A stretch of 40,040 nucleotides of DNA from a virus. A program made the position numbers and the translations under genes. This document shows, in pieces, positions 1-7,645 of this stretch. The stretch covers positions 1-40,040 of IMG/VR virus record IMGVR_UViG_3300037502_002103, one strand, 5' to 3'. Numbering within the stretch: the stretch's first letter is position 1; each line of letters starts with the position of its first letter. The notes below the pieces were generated by a model. That model made no database searches. It had not been told where the DNA came from and saw only the letters and a program-made list of their open reading frames with translations.

Positions 1-127
1 ACACAGGCTTCTACGGTAATGGCGGACGTTTCTACCTCGGCGCAAGAGTCATCAGCCGAACCGCAACAAGCTCAGGGCAAGGCACACAAACCGCAAACCG
101 CCTCGTCATCAACATCCGAATCGCCAC
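1..127 (+). repeat. Terminal direct repeat, left copy (contig overlap)
   Basis: Bases 1-127 are identical to 39914-40040. The sequence before the right copy joins in frame to the sequence after the left copy, restoring one fibre gene. The length equals a common assembler k-mer, so this is most likely a circular-contig overlap rather than a biological terminal repeat. Confidence 0.9.
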
Positions 128-1040
128 AGGTTCAGGTACGGGCACATCTAATAACACCATCGTTGTCGGAAGGCTTCGCACGGGCTACGGCTCAGGTGGT
201 GCCACCGCGGGCGACCAGGGCATCGGACTACATATCGCCCCACGCACCGCCACGGGGTCAGGGACGGGCACATCATCAACGGTTTCCGCACCTGTCCGAT
301 TCAGAACAGCCACAGGCAACGGTGCTGGCGCTGGCACGGCAGACGGACTACGCATCGTTTCACGCACAGCCACCAACACTGGTGCTGGGACACAGACCGC
401 TGTCGGATCTCATATTGCGCCACGAACAGCCACGGGATCTGGTACTGGATCGGCAAGCGCAACAGCTGTCCGCGTTGTTCCACGAACCGCCACCGGTTCG
501 GCGGTCAGCGGATCCAGCATCAGTTACGTCGAGATTCTCGCTCGCCGCGGAACCGCCACAGGAACAGGCACCTCAACCACGACCATTCTTCGTGTCGTCC
601 CACGCACCGCTACAGGCGGAAGCACCAGCGGATCCGTCACCATCGAAATCCTTATCGCCATCCGAACCGCCACAGGTTCAGGTGCAGGAACAGCACAGGT
701 CATCGGTGCGCGAATCACCCGCAAAACTGGTACAGCAACAGGCATAGGATCAGGCACAGCCAACTGGACAAAATCCCGTATCTTCCGTATGCCAGCCGAT
801 GATGAATACCCAGGTGGCCTGTTCGCCAACTTCGACACCAACCATCGTCTCCGTTCGTATGATCGGTCTGGTCGCCGTGCACGAAACCTATACAAACTGA
901 CTGATGGCACCTACACCACCACCGAGCAACGGGATCAGGGCCAGGTAGCAAAAGTGTATTTGGGGTCGCATAGTAATTTTCTTACCGATACCGAGGTGTC
1001 CGAGTTGACAGCAGCCGGATACGGGAGTTACATAACCTGA
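1..1040 (+). CDS. Repeat-built tail fibre protein, 3' part (gene crosses contig ends)
   Basis: This is the C-terminal 346 codons of a 418-residue protein whose start is at 39697; the codon split across the junction continues at base 3. Seen: from about 57 to 720 the product is a series of 20-residue degenerate repeats, each starting with an RTATGSGTG-like block (Arg codons at 57, 117, 177, 243, 303, 363, 423, 483, 603, 663) and ending in a short hydrophobic beta strand. After the repeats comes a globular tail with a terminal GYGSYIT. The next gene ends the same way. Inference: a beta-solenoid or spiral shaft with a C-terminal cap, fitting a tail fibre or spike. The stop overlaps the next ATG by one base. 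The long open frame at 19-747 is a shadow, kept open because the 60-base repeat length is a multiple of three. Confidence 0.8.
   Translation, partial: TGFYGNGGRFYLGARVISRTATSSGQGTQTANRLVINIRIATGSGTGTSNNTIVVGRLRTGYGSGGATAGDQGIGLHIAPRTATGSGTGTSSTVSAPVRFRTATGNGAGAGTADGLRIVSRTATNTGAGTQTAVGSHIAPRTATGSGTGSASATAVRVVPRTATGSAVSGSSISYVEILARRGTATGTGTSTTTILRVVPRTATGGSTSGSVTIEILIAIRTATGSGAGTAQVIGARITRKTGTATGIGSGTANWTKSRIFRMPADDEYPGGLFANFDTNHRLRSYDRSGRRARNLYKLTDGTYTTTEQRDQGQVAKVYLGSHSNFLTDTEVSELTAAGYGSYIT
57..722 (+). repeat. Degenerate 60-bp tandem repeats coding a 20-residue fibre repeat
   Basis: About eleven units. Unit starts fall 60 bases apart (66 for the unit at 177). Each unit begins with a version of CGNACCGCCACAGG. 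Divergence between units is substantial at both DNA and protein level, so the array is old, but the phase is kept. Confidence 0.8.
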
Positions 1041-1336
1041 TGGCTACTTTTCGTCCACCGACCGACAACTTCGTTACCCAAGCCCCCACCACACGTGACA
1101 GTGTGCTCGGTGTTCTGTCCCGTGATGAGCGTCTTCGACGCAGACTCGCCCAGTTCTATCCAGCTGCACCTAGAGGCAGAAACGTCTATTGGCTGTTGAA
1201 CGGAACCTTCACCGAAAATGATCCTGCTGACCCTGCTGACATTCGCACCGTGTTCTATGGTGGGCACGATAATGTGGTGACAGCAGAGGAAGAAGCCGCG
1301 TTGATCGCGGCGGGATACGGGAGTTACATCACGTGA
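1040..1336 (+). CDS. Small fibre-associated protein sharing the fibre C-terminal domain
   Basis: 98 residues. The last 50 residues align with the end of the preceding fibre: both have an L-x-G-T-[FY]-T segment, a G-[SG]-H-[SD]-N segment, a T-x-x-E segment and an identical GYGSYIT end. The N-terminal half is different and rich in Arg. I do not recognise a named family. A separately encoded copy of a fibre tip domain could be a second tip, a trimer cap or a chaperone-like piece. The ATG overlaps the fibre stop by one base (TGATG), so translation is probably coupled. Confidence 0.7.
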   Translation: MATFRPPTDNFVTQAPTTRDSVLGVLSRDERLRRRLAQFYPAAPRGRNVYWLLNGTFTENDPADPADIRTVFYGGHDNVVTAEEEAALIAAGYGSYIT

Positions 1337-1635
1337 TAAAGCATCAGGAGACACATCCTTCGTTGGATGTGGAGGGTTGTTTCGGTTGCAAGATTGCTTG
1401 GGTGGGTGTCGCACCATCGGCTGCACCTACTCGTGGTGGTGGGGCGAGGGTTGCTCAGATCGCTGCGAAGGACAAGGTGTTGGAGAAGGATTTGGATGCG
1501 TATAAGCGTTTGCGTGATGAGGGGCTACAGCCTCATAACGTGGATGGGTCAGCGAAAATTGAGCAGATCGCTGAAACCAAGTTTCAGGTTGAGACAGGCA
1601 TTATCAACCCGACTCTTGATGCAATCGTCAAGTAA
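1333..1635 (+). CDS. Small phage protein with a CFGCK motif, unknown function
   Basis: 100 residues from GTG, overlapping the previous stop by four bases. The N-terminus has a His-Pro followed by Gly-Cys-Phe-Gly-Cys-Lys; two cysteines in CxxC spacing could bind a metal with the nearby His or form a disulfide. The rest is helical and charged. I associate a similar short Cys protein with tail regions of other environmental phages, but cannot assign a role. The next gene starts on its stop codon (TAATG), tying it to the glycosyltransferase genes. Confidence 0.65.
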   Translation: MIKHQETHPSLDVEGCFGCKIAWVGVAPSAAPTRGGGARVAQIAAKDKVLEKDLDAYKRLRDEGLQPHNVDGSAKIEQIAETKFQVETGIINPTLDAIVK

Positions 1636-2336
1636 TGCTTCTTACTATTTACATCCCTACTTATAAGCGTGTCGAGCTGGCTGACTGTTTGCAGAGCATT
1701 GTCCCGCAGTTGACGGATCAAGTTGAGGTGATCGTCAGCGACAACGATGGGTCGGCAAAAGAGATCGTGTCCCGTTTCCCGAAGGTGACATACACGCGCC
1801 GACATTTCAATATTGAGGGGGATCCGAATGTGGTGCGCGGTTTGGTGTGCGGTACCGGTGAATATGTTTGGGTGTTTGGGGATGACGACACAATGCTTCC
1901 AGGCACCATCAAACAGTTGTTGCCGATGCTCAACGGGGTGGATCGGGTGATTCACTGGTCGCCAAACTCGATGGAGGTCAATCCAGGGTTTTTCGGGTCG
2001 ATGCCTGGCTACATCAAGACTCTGGAGGACAAGTCAATCCTTGTTGCTTCAACGTTGATTACGGCGAACGTGTGGCGTAGAGCAGCGATGGATGTTGCGT
2101 CTGGCTTACGAATGGTTGACACCAAGTACCCGCTGTTTTGGGCTGGGTTGAATACAAAGACCGTCAAGGTAATGCCAGTTCCAACCATCACCGTTGGTTA
2201 TGTCCATACGAATGTGTTCGGGTTCTTCAACAAGGTTATTGACCAGTATTTGAAGGCGCTGATGGATGCCAACGGTTTGCCACACATCGATCTGTTTGAT
2301 GCGTTGCGTTGGAACTTTGTGAACGTATCCAAATGA
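1635..2336 (+). CDS. Glycosyltransferase family 2 (GT-A fold)
   Basis: 233 residues. Seen: the nucleotide-sugar-binding start IPTYKR at residues 7-12, SDNDGS at 35-40, and a metal-binding GDDD at 81-84 in the DxD position of the GT2 family. Length is near the minimal catalytic domain; no membrane segment is seen. Such enzymes transfer a sugar from a nucleotide-activated donor. Its place inside the tail gene block, with a second glycosyltransferase starting on its stop (ATGA), suggests the pair acts together on a virion protein, the host surface or the DNA. The target cannot be read from the sequence. Confidence 0.85.
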   Translation: MLLTIYIPTYKRVELADCLQSIVPQLTDQVEVIVSDNDGSAKEIVSRFPKVTYTRRHFNIEGDPNVVRGLVCGTGEYVWVFGDDDTMLPGTIKQLLPMLNGVDRVIHWSPNSMEVNPGFFGSMPGYIKTLEDKSILVASTLITANVWRRAAMDVASGLRMVDTKYPLFWAGLNTKTVKVMPVPTITVGYVHTNVFGFFNKVIDQYLKALMDANGLPHIDLFDALRWNFVNVSK

Positions 2337-3421
2337 ATACCCAGCATTGGCACGGCTTTACAGATGGCAGGTTCGGTTACGGCTCGATGCTGAATGGGTT
2401 TCTGAACCATGTGCCTGATGGGGTGACATTGGATGAGATGTCGAGCGTGTCGGTCCATATGGGTGTCCCGTTCTCTTGTAAGGGTTGGTATGAGAAGCAG
2501 CATCGTGTTTGTTTTACGATGTGGGAAACATCGGAGGTGCCGATCAGGTTTGTGCGTTGGCTCGCCCAATACGACCAGATCCTTGTGCCTTGTAAGCACA
2601 ATGTTGAGACTTTCAGTAAGCATCATCCGAATGTGAACTATGTGCCGTTGGGGGTGGATCGCACTATTTGGATGCCGCAGCAACGGGCAGAGAACAAAGT
2701 GTTCAAGTTTATGGCTGGCGGCTCCCTGTGGGAACGCAAAGGTATTGATGCTGTAGTGAAAGCGTTTCTGAAATTGGATTTGCCCGACGCTGAACTGCAT
2801 CTGAAGATGGCTCCCCATGCGTCCGATGTGCCGCAGGATATTCGTGACCCGCGTATCATCTTCCACCGAAATTGGATGACTATGAGCGAGCAGGTGGCAT
2901 TCTTCAATTCTGCTGACTGTTGGGTTGCTCCTGCCCGTGGCGAGGGTTTCGGGTTGATCCCGTTGCAGGCGATTGCGTGTGGTGTCCCAACGATTGTGAG
3001 CGCTTCGTCTGGGCAGGCACAGTTTGCGCATCTTGCCAGCTCGATAGTGAAGTCCACACCGAAACCGTCACCTCATGGCGGGAACTGGGATGAGCCTGAT
3101 CTGAATGATCTGGTGCGTTTGATGCGTCACCATTATGAGAATCGTTCAGCGTTGAGGGTGGATGCCCGTGAACGTGCCGTGTTGACTGACGAGTTCTCGT
3201 GGGAGAAGGCAGCGCAACGGCTGGTTGAGGTGGTGCCGAAAGGTAAGAAACTGCCAGCGTCAGCGAAATGGACTTCTCCGAAACCTGTAGTCCCAGCCCA
3301 GGTCAAGAGGGCAACCACGGTCGAGATCAACGGGAAAGCACAACGCTTTGTACCTGGGGTACAGTATGAGGTTGAAGAAAACGTGCAAGACATCCTTTAC
3401 GCAGCAGGAGCATTGGTATGA
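2333..3421 (+). CDS. Glycosyltransferase family 4 (GT-B fold) with C-terminal extension
   Basis: 362 residues from the ATG that overlaps the previous stop (an upstream TTG at 2309 is less likely). Seen: the GT-B C-lobe motif SLWERKGID at about 131-139 and the donor-site segment GEGFGLIPLQA at about 203-213. The first Glu of the usual E-x7-E pair is present (E204) but the second position is Gln (Q212), which may alter activity or specificity. Residues from about 310 onward form a Pro/Lys linker and a short domain ending near the C-terminus in an ING...PG..YEV-like pattern that looks like a phage structural module rather than part of the enzyme. It could tether the enzyme to the virion. Confidence 0.85.
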   Translation: MNTQHWHGFTDGRFGYGSMLNGFLNHVPDGVTLDEMSSVSVHMGVPFSCKGWYEKQHRVCFTMWETSEVPIRFVRWLAQYDQILVPCKHNVETFSKHHPNVNYVPLGVDRTIWMPQQRAENKVFKFMAGGSLWERKGIDAVVKAFLKLDLPDAELHLKMAPHASDVPQDIRDPRIIFHRNWMTMSEQVAFFNSADCWVAPARGEGFGLIPLQAIACGVPTIVSASSGQAQFAHLASSIVKSTPKPSPHGGNWDEPDLNDLVRLMRHHYENRSALRVDARERAVLTDEFSWEKAAQRLVEVVPKGKKLPASAKWTSPKPVVPAQVKRATTVEINGKAQRFVPGVQYEVEENVQDILYAAGALV

Positions 3422-3570
3422 AGAAGCAGTTCTGGGATAAGAAGAACCCGAAGAAGAAGTCCACCCCGTTGTCGGCTTCTCAGAAGAAGGCTGCGCAGGC
3501 TCGTGCGAAGAAGGCTGGTCGTCGTTACCCGAACCTTGTGGATAACGCTTGGGCTTCCCGTAATGGCTAA
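3418..3570 (+). CDS. Very small Lys-rich protein
   Basis: 50 residues, starting on the stop of the glycosyltransferase (ATGA). About a third of the residues are Lys or Arg, with clusters such as KKNPKKKS near the start and a more ordered end containing a YPNLVDNAW segment. Similar short basic proteins occur in structural modules of other environmental phages. A role in binding packaged DNA or neutralising it inside the capsid is inference only. First of four consecutive tiny basic proteins. Confidence 0.65.
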   Translation: MKKQFWDKKNPKKKSTPLSASQKKAAQARAKKAGRRYPNLVDNAWASRNG

Positions 3571-3823
3571 GACACCGGCATGGCAACGCAAAGAGGGCAA
3601 GGATCCGAAGGGCGGATTGAACGCGAAAGGTCGAGCGTCAGCGAAAGCGCAGGGGATGAATTTGAAGCCACCTGTGTCTGCGGCGCAGGCAAAGCGTTCA
3701 CCGAAGGCGGCTGCACGGAGGAAGTCGTTTTGTGCGCGAATGTCTGGTATGCCTGGGCCGATGAAAGACTCGAAGGGTCGTCCGACCCGCAAAGCGCTGG
3801 CTTTGCGTAAGTGGGATTGCTGA
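3563..3823 (+). CDS. Small basic phage protein with KSFCARMSGM signature
   Basis: 86 residues from the ATG at 3563, overlapping the previous gene by eight bases; an in-frame extension to 3503 would overlap much more and lacks support. Seen: N-terminal AWQRKEGKDPKGGLNAKGR, then KSFCARMSGM and a C-terminal LRKWDC. I recognise this pattern from a widespread short protein family in cyanophages and other environmental phages (I believe DUF6321, not verified). Its function is unknown. The two conserved Cys and the basic character suggest a compact nucleic-acid or virion protein. Confidence 0.75.
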   Translation: MAKTPAWQRKEGKDPKGGLNAKGRASAKAQGMNLKPPVSAAQAKRSPKAAARRKSFCARMSGMPGPMKDSKGRPTRKALALRKWDC

Positions 3824-3826
3824 GAG

Positions 3827-3835
3827 TGGTATCCT
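3827..3835 (+). promoter_or_regulatory. Candidate extended -10 promoter (TGG-TATCCT)
   Basis: TGN followed by a TANNNT hexamer in the only real gap of the tail operon (3824-3863). No good -35 at normal spacing. Similar TGN-TANNNT elements occur at 25793, 36237 and 37874, each in front of a gene after a break. Confidence 0.35.
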
Positions 3836-3856
3836 TTTCGTTTAGTCAACGAAAGG
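3833..3856 (+). promoter_or_regulatory. Hairpin covering the ribosome-binding site of the next gene
   Basis: CCTTTTCGTT pairs with AACGAAAGG across a five-base loop, with one bulged T. The 3' arm contains the GAAAGG Shine-Dalgarno sequence eight bases before the ATG at 3864. Folding would hide the ribosome site; it could also act as a weak terminator, as three T follow. Confidence 0.4.
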
Positions 3857-3863
3857 TTTCTGT

Positions 3864-3986
3864 ATGTCCATGAAGGGCGAGAAGTACAAGTCCAAGAAGG
3901 CCAAGATGAAGCATGAGCGTTCTGAGGGCAAGAAGGAACGCATGATGGAATACGGCTCCAAAAAGTCCAAGAAGAAGGGAAAGTAG
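3864..3986 (+). CDS. Very small Lys-rich protein
   Basis: 40 residues with roughly half Lys, Arg or His, almost no hydrophobic residues and several Met, hence probably unstructured until bound to a polyanion. GAAAGG before the ATG is a reasonable ribosome site. Codons are nearly all AAG for Lys, as in its neighbours, which argues for real coding. Third of the four basic mini-proteins; a DNA-condensing role is inferred from composition only. Confidence 0.55.
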   Translation: MSMKGEKYKSKKAKMKHERSEGKKERMMEYGSKKSKKKGK

Positions 3987-3988
3987 TC

Positions 3989-4135
3989 ATGCCGATGGTT
4001 GGTGGCAAGGAATACCCGTACACGAAGGCTGGCATGGCTGCTGCTAAGAAGCAGGCCAAGAAGTCTGGCAAGCCGATGAAGATGAAGAAGACCGCTGCTG
4101 ATAAGGCTGCGATGAAGGGCAAGAAGAAGAAGTAG
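3989..4135 (+). CDS. Very small Lys-rich protein with VGGKEYPYTKAG start
   Basis: 48 residues. The N-terminus carries a VGGKxYPYTxxG pattern that I have seen at the start of short basic proteins in marine and freshwater phages; the remainder is alternating Ala and Lys/Met ending in four Lys. Two bases separate it from the previous stop, and its own stop overlaps the GTG of the adaptor-like gene (TAGTG). Likely translated with the head-tail proteins. Confidence 0.6.
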   Translation: MPMVGGKEYPYTKAGMAAAKKQAKKSGKPMKMKKTAADKAAMKGKKKK

Positions 4136-5019
4136 TGTCTACTGCTGGTGCGCTCCTTGACCGAGTTGCCCGTCAACTTCTTTCCGGCACCATCGAGGAA
4201 CGGAACAAGTTAGCGACATCGGTTGACTCTGATGACACGTCTTTCGTGTTGTCGTATGAGCTTGGCGCGTTGCGTACTGGCGCAGTCTTTGAGATTGATT
4301 CGGAGTTGTGCTACGTGTGGGAAGCCACCGTGGGTAATAAGACGCTGGTGGTTGAGCGCGGATACGCGGGCACGACCGCAGCCTCGCATACGGCTGGGGC
4401 GATTGTGACGATCAACCCACGGTTCCCGAAAGCCCAAATGCTTGATGCGTTGAATCAGGACATTGATGACCTGTCCAGCCCAGCGAACGGTTTGTTCCGT
4501 GTGGTGTCTACCGATGTGTCTTACAACGGGTCGGATCGCCAGATCAACATTACGGGTGCAACCTCGATCATTGATCTGATTGATGTGCGTTTGCGTTACT
4601 TATCGGACGATCATCCGGTGATTCGCCGTGTGCGCCTGTCACGCGATATGCCGACCACCGATTTTGCGTCAGGGTTCGCGCTCACGTTCGATGAGGGGAC
4701 GATGGCTGGCACTTTGCGTATCCGCTACAAGGCACCGTACACACGGGTTTCGGCGTTGACCGACAACATCCAAACGGTTGCCTATGTGCCGATCAACATG
4801 GAAGACATTTTGGAGATGGGTGTCATGTCGCGTCTGTTGTCGATGCGTGAGGTGAAACGCAACTTTATTGAGTCGCAGGGTGATACTCGTCGCGCTGATG
4901 AGGTTCCGCCTGGTGCGATGCGTGACTCGTTCAGTAATATTTTGCGTTTGCGTAGGGATCGTATTGTCGCTGAGGCGGCACGTTTGGCGAGGCAGTATCC
5001 GCTAGTTATTAGGCAGTAG
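4135..5019 (+). CDS. Putative head-tail adaptor (upper tail) protein
   Basis: 294 residues from GTG. Seen: an N-terminal beta-rich part with the segment RGYAGTTAASHTAGAIV at about residues 75-91, a pattern common in virion proteins that bind at the portal or tail neck, followed by a longer mixed domain with a C-terminal Arg-rich helix. Its place just before a large beta-rich tail protein matches the adaptor/nozzle pair of podoviruses (tail tubular A and B in T7 terms). Sequence similarity to T7 proteins is not evident to me, so the name is based on order, length and fold impression. Confidence 0.55.
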   Translation: MSTAGALLDRVARQLLSGTIEERNKLATSVDSDDTSFVLSYELGALRTGAVFEIDSELCYVWEATVGNKTLVVERGYAGTTAASHTAGAIVTINPRFPKAQMLDALNQDIDDLSSPANGLFRVVSTDVSYNGSDRQINITGATSIIDLIDVRLRYLSDDHPVIRRVRLSRDMPTTDFASGFALTFDEGTMAGTLRIRYKAPYTRVSALTDNIQTVAYVPINMEDILEMGVMSRLLSMREVKRNFIESQGDTRRADEVPPGAMRDSFSNILRLRRDRIVAEAARLARQYPLVIRQ

Positions 5020-5021
5020 CC

Positions 5022-6881
5022 GTGGCTGGTCTTACTGATTTCACTTTCGCCTTTACTGGCGGCCCAGCGTTCTACACTGGTACTGGTGCAACTGAGCTTG
5101 TTCCGTACACGTTCCCTGTTGCGATCAATGGTCGTCCGTATCTGATTGATACGAAGTCTGGTGATTTCGGTCGCCAGTTCGATGCCCGTGTTCGTGACTC
5201 GGTTGACCAGTCAACGGAGCCTGGTGAGGCTGCCATCAACCCGCAAGGTTTGTGGCGTAGGTCGCAGTCGTCTTGGCATTATGGGGCTGGGCAGGAGTAT
5301 TCGGATACCGCTGACGCAGAGAACTATCGGTTCCATTCTTCGAAGGGTGTGGATGTGTGGACTCGTGGACAGTTGTCGTTGCTGTCCGATACCACGCAGG
5401 CTTATCCGACTTCCAACACGAACCTGTATATGGCTACTGCCACTGACCGCATTTATGGCTCTGACGGGCAGAACGTCAAGTACACCACCGACTGGTCCAC
5501 GTTCACCACGGTGACAGGTACAGCCGCGTCAAACATCTATTCGCTCACCTCGGACGGATACAACGTGTTCTTCTCGTATGCAAACGGGGACATAGATCAG
5601 ACGAACGCTGGCACCTCAGCCGCATCTGCGTACATCACTGGTATCGAGGCTGGCACCTTGCGTTATGTACGTGGCCGTTTGATGGTCGCTGGGCAGGGCA
5701 CTGACAAGAACAAGATTTGGAATATCACGACTACCCCAGGGACATCAGCAAATAACCCTGGCGCTCTCTATACGCATCCGAACAGCAACTTCAACTGGGT
5801 TGGTTTTGCTGGTGGACAGAACCATATTTATGCGGCAGGGTACGCAGGCAACAAGAGCCTGATCTACAAGACCACGATCAAGGCTGACGGAACTGCGCTT
5901 GATATCCCAACGGTTGCCGGTGAATTACCACAGGGCGAAATCGTGTCGGGTATGGAGGCGTATCTCGGCTACATCATCATCGGTCTGACCACAGGATTTC
6001 GTTTCTGTTCAGCTGACGACAACGGCAACTTGGTTATCGGACCGTTGATTGAGACTGGCACCACAGTGAACTCGTTCGCTGGTATCGGCAAGTTCGTGTA
6101 TTTCGGTTGGACAAACTACGACTCTACCTCCACAGGTATCGGACGCATGGATGTTTCGACGCAGGTGAGTACGAACCAGCCTGCTTATGCTTCGGATCTG
6201 ATGGTGACTGGTCAGGGCACGATTGTGGATATCCACGAGTTTGATAATCAACCTGTGTTTACGGTCGCTGGGTTGGGTGCGTACAGGGTGCATCCAACGA
6301 ACAAGGTTGCGTCAGGAACTTTGGAGACAGGTATCTACAGGTGGGGTGTCCCTGATGCGAAGTTCATCCCGAAGTGGGATTTGCGTACCCAGCCGTTGAA
6401 CGGCACGGTGACTATTTCAGTTGCTTCAGATAGCGGATCGTTCCAGTCAATTGGTACTCAGTCAACTTCGGGGTCGTTGGAGTCCACGTTTGATGGTGCG
6501 GAAACGAAGGTGTTTGAGGCTGAGGCTCGGCTCACGCTTACCCGTTCAGCATCGGATAGCACGGTTGGTCCGGTGGTGACACGCTGGCTGGGTCGAGCAT
6601 ACGCAGCCCCGCTCCGATCCCAGATCTTCTCGGTCCCTGTTCTGTTGCATCACACGGTTCGCGACAAGAACGGGCGCGAAGCCTATTTGGATGTGGACTA
6701 TGAGTTGTCTCTGCTTCGGGATTTGGTGGAGAATCCTCGTGTCATCAGCTATCAGGAGAACACCGATTCGTATTCGGTGGTGGTTGAGGATGTGCGTTGG
6801 CGGCCGATTCAGGATGCCCGAAACCACAACGAGTGGGATTGGAACGGCACCTGTACCGTTATCATGCGTAGTGTACGATAG
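5022..6881 (+). CDS. Large beta-rich tail protein (nozzle/propeller-like)
   Basis: 619 residues from GTG, two bases after the previous stop. The middle (about residues 100-480) consists of repeating short strands with Gly/Asn turns and recurrent Tyr/Trp, such as SLTSDGYNVFFSYANGDI, the look of a beta-propeller. The C-terminal 120 residues are more compact and end in WDWNGTCTVIMRSVR. Together with the preceding adaptor-like gene this fits a tail nozzle or hub protein. No enzymatic motif seen. It could instead be a large receptor-binding propeller. Confidence 0.55.
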   Translation: MAGLTDFTFAFTGGPAFYTGTGATELVPYTFPVAINGRPYLIDTKSGDFGRQFDARVRDSVDQSTEPGEAAINPQGLWRRSQSSWHYGAGQEYSDTADAENYRFHSSKGVDVWTRGQLSLLSDTTQAYPTSNTNLYMATATDRIYGSDGQNVKYTTDWSTFTTVTGTAASNIYSLTSDGYNVFFSYANGDIDQTNAGTSAASAYITGIEAGTLRYVRGRLMVAGQGTDKNKIWNITTTPGTSANNPGALYTHPNSNFNWVGFAGGQNHIYAAGYAGNKSLIYKTTIKADGTALDIPTVAGELPQGEIVSGMEAYLGYIIIGLTTGFRFCSADDNGNLVIGPLIETGTTVNSFAGIGKFVYFGWTNYDSTSTGIGRMDVSTQVSTNQPAYASDLMVTGQGTIVDIHEFDNQPVFTVAGLGAYRVHPTNKVASGTLETGIYRWGVPDAKFIPKWDLRTQPLNGTVTISVASDSGSFQSIGTQSTSGSLESTFDGAETKVFEAEARLTLTRSASDSTVGPVVTRWLGRAYAAPLRSQIFSVPVLLHHTVRDKNGREAYLDVDYELSLLRDLVENPRVISYQENTDSYSVVVEDVRWRPIQDARNHNEWDWNGTCTVIMRSVR

Positions 6882-6890
6882 GACGCTGAG

Positions 6891-7643
6891 ATGGCTGCTT
6901 TTACCAGACGACAGTACAAGGGCGCGGCGGTAGCCACTACCACCACAAACTCGCTCAACACGACTGACACCTCAGTAACTATTGCCTCGAACACGGGTTG
7001 GCCTTCGTCGGCTGGTGTGCCGTTTTATGTGGTGATCGATCCAGGCACGTCGGCTGAGGAGAAGTGTTCGGCAACGATTTCTGGTACGACGCTGACGTTG
7101 ACTCGTGCGCAGGATGATACGACTGCTTCAGCGCACTCGTCTGGTGCGACGATTTATCCGGTGTTCACCGCCAATGATGCGGATGAAGCAAACGAACTTG
7201 TTGCCAAGCTAACCACGAAGGGTGATCTGTTGGTCACTGACGGGTCGGCGCTGAATCGTTTGGCTGTTGGTTCAGATCGACAGAATCTTGTTGCTGATTC
7301 TGGGTCAACCAACGGTGTCAAGTGGCAGTATGAGGGCGAACTGACACTCAATGCACAAACTGGAACCACCTACACGTTGGCTTTGACGGACTCGGCGAAG
7401 TTCGTGACGTTGAATAATTCTTCAGCAATTACGTTGACGGTTCCAACCAATGCTTCTGTTGCGTTTCCTGTTGGGACTCAGGTGAACATTGTGCAACTTG
7501 GTGCTGGGCAGGTGACTGTTTCGACGAGTGCGACCTTGCGTGGTTATGGGTCTAGGTACAAGTTGATCGGTCAGTATGCGGCTGCGACGCTTATCAAAAT
7601 TGCTACTGACGAGTGGGTTATTGTCGGCAATACGGCGGCATAG
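6891..7643 (+). CDS. Tail appendage/fibre protein
   Basis: 250 residues, Thr/Ser/Ala-rich beta protein. Residues about 107-145 contain TKGDLLVTDGSALNRLAVG followed by a V-K-W segment, a module I know from phage fibre and minor structural proteins where it sits between shaft segments. The C-terminal third repeats strand-turn units ending in WVIVGN. AGGA eight bases before the ATG is a weak ribosome site. Probably part of the host-contact apparatus. Confidence 0.65.
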   Translation: MAAFTRRQYKGAAVATTTTNSLNTTDTSVTIASNTGWPSSAGVPFYVVIDPGTSAEEKCSATISGTTLTLTRAQDDTTASAHSSGATIYPVFTANDADEANELVAKLTTKGDLLVTDGSALNRLAVGSDRQNLVADSGSTNGVKWQYEGELTLNAQTGTTYTLALTDSAKFVTLNNSSAITLTVPTNASVAFPVGTQVNIVQLGAGQVTVSTSATLRGYGSRYKLIGQYAAATLIKIATDEWVIVGNTAA

Positions 7644-7645
7644 CC

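Noticed and set aside
19-747. Long plus-strand open frame (242 residues, Pro/Gln/Ser-rich)
   Set aside because: The true fibre frame runs through the same bases from 39697 to 1040 with regular repeats and a matching end; the 60-base repeat keeps this other frame open by chance.
3397-4176. 259-residue minus-strand open frame over the small basic genes
   Set aside because: It is the antisense of AAG-rich codons (CTT/Leu, Phe-rich). The plus frames have coupled starts and family-like signatures.
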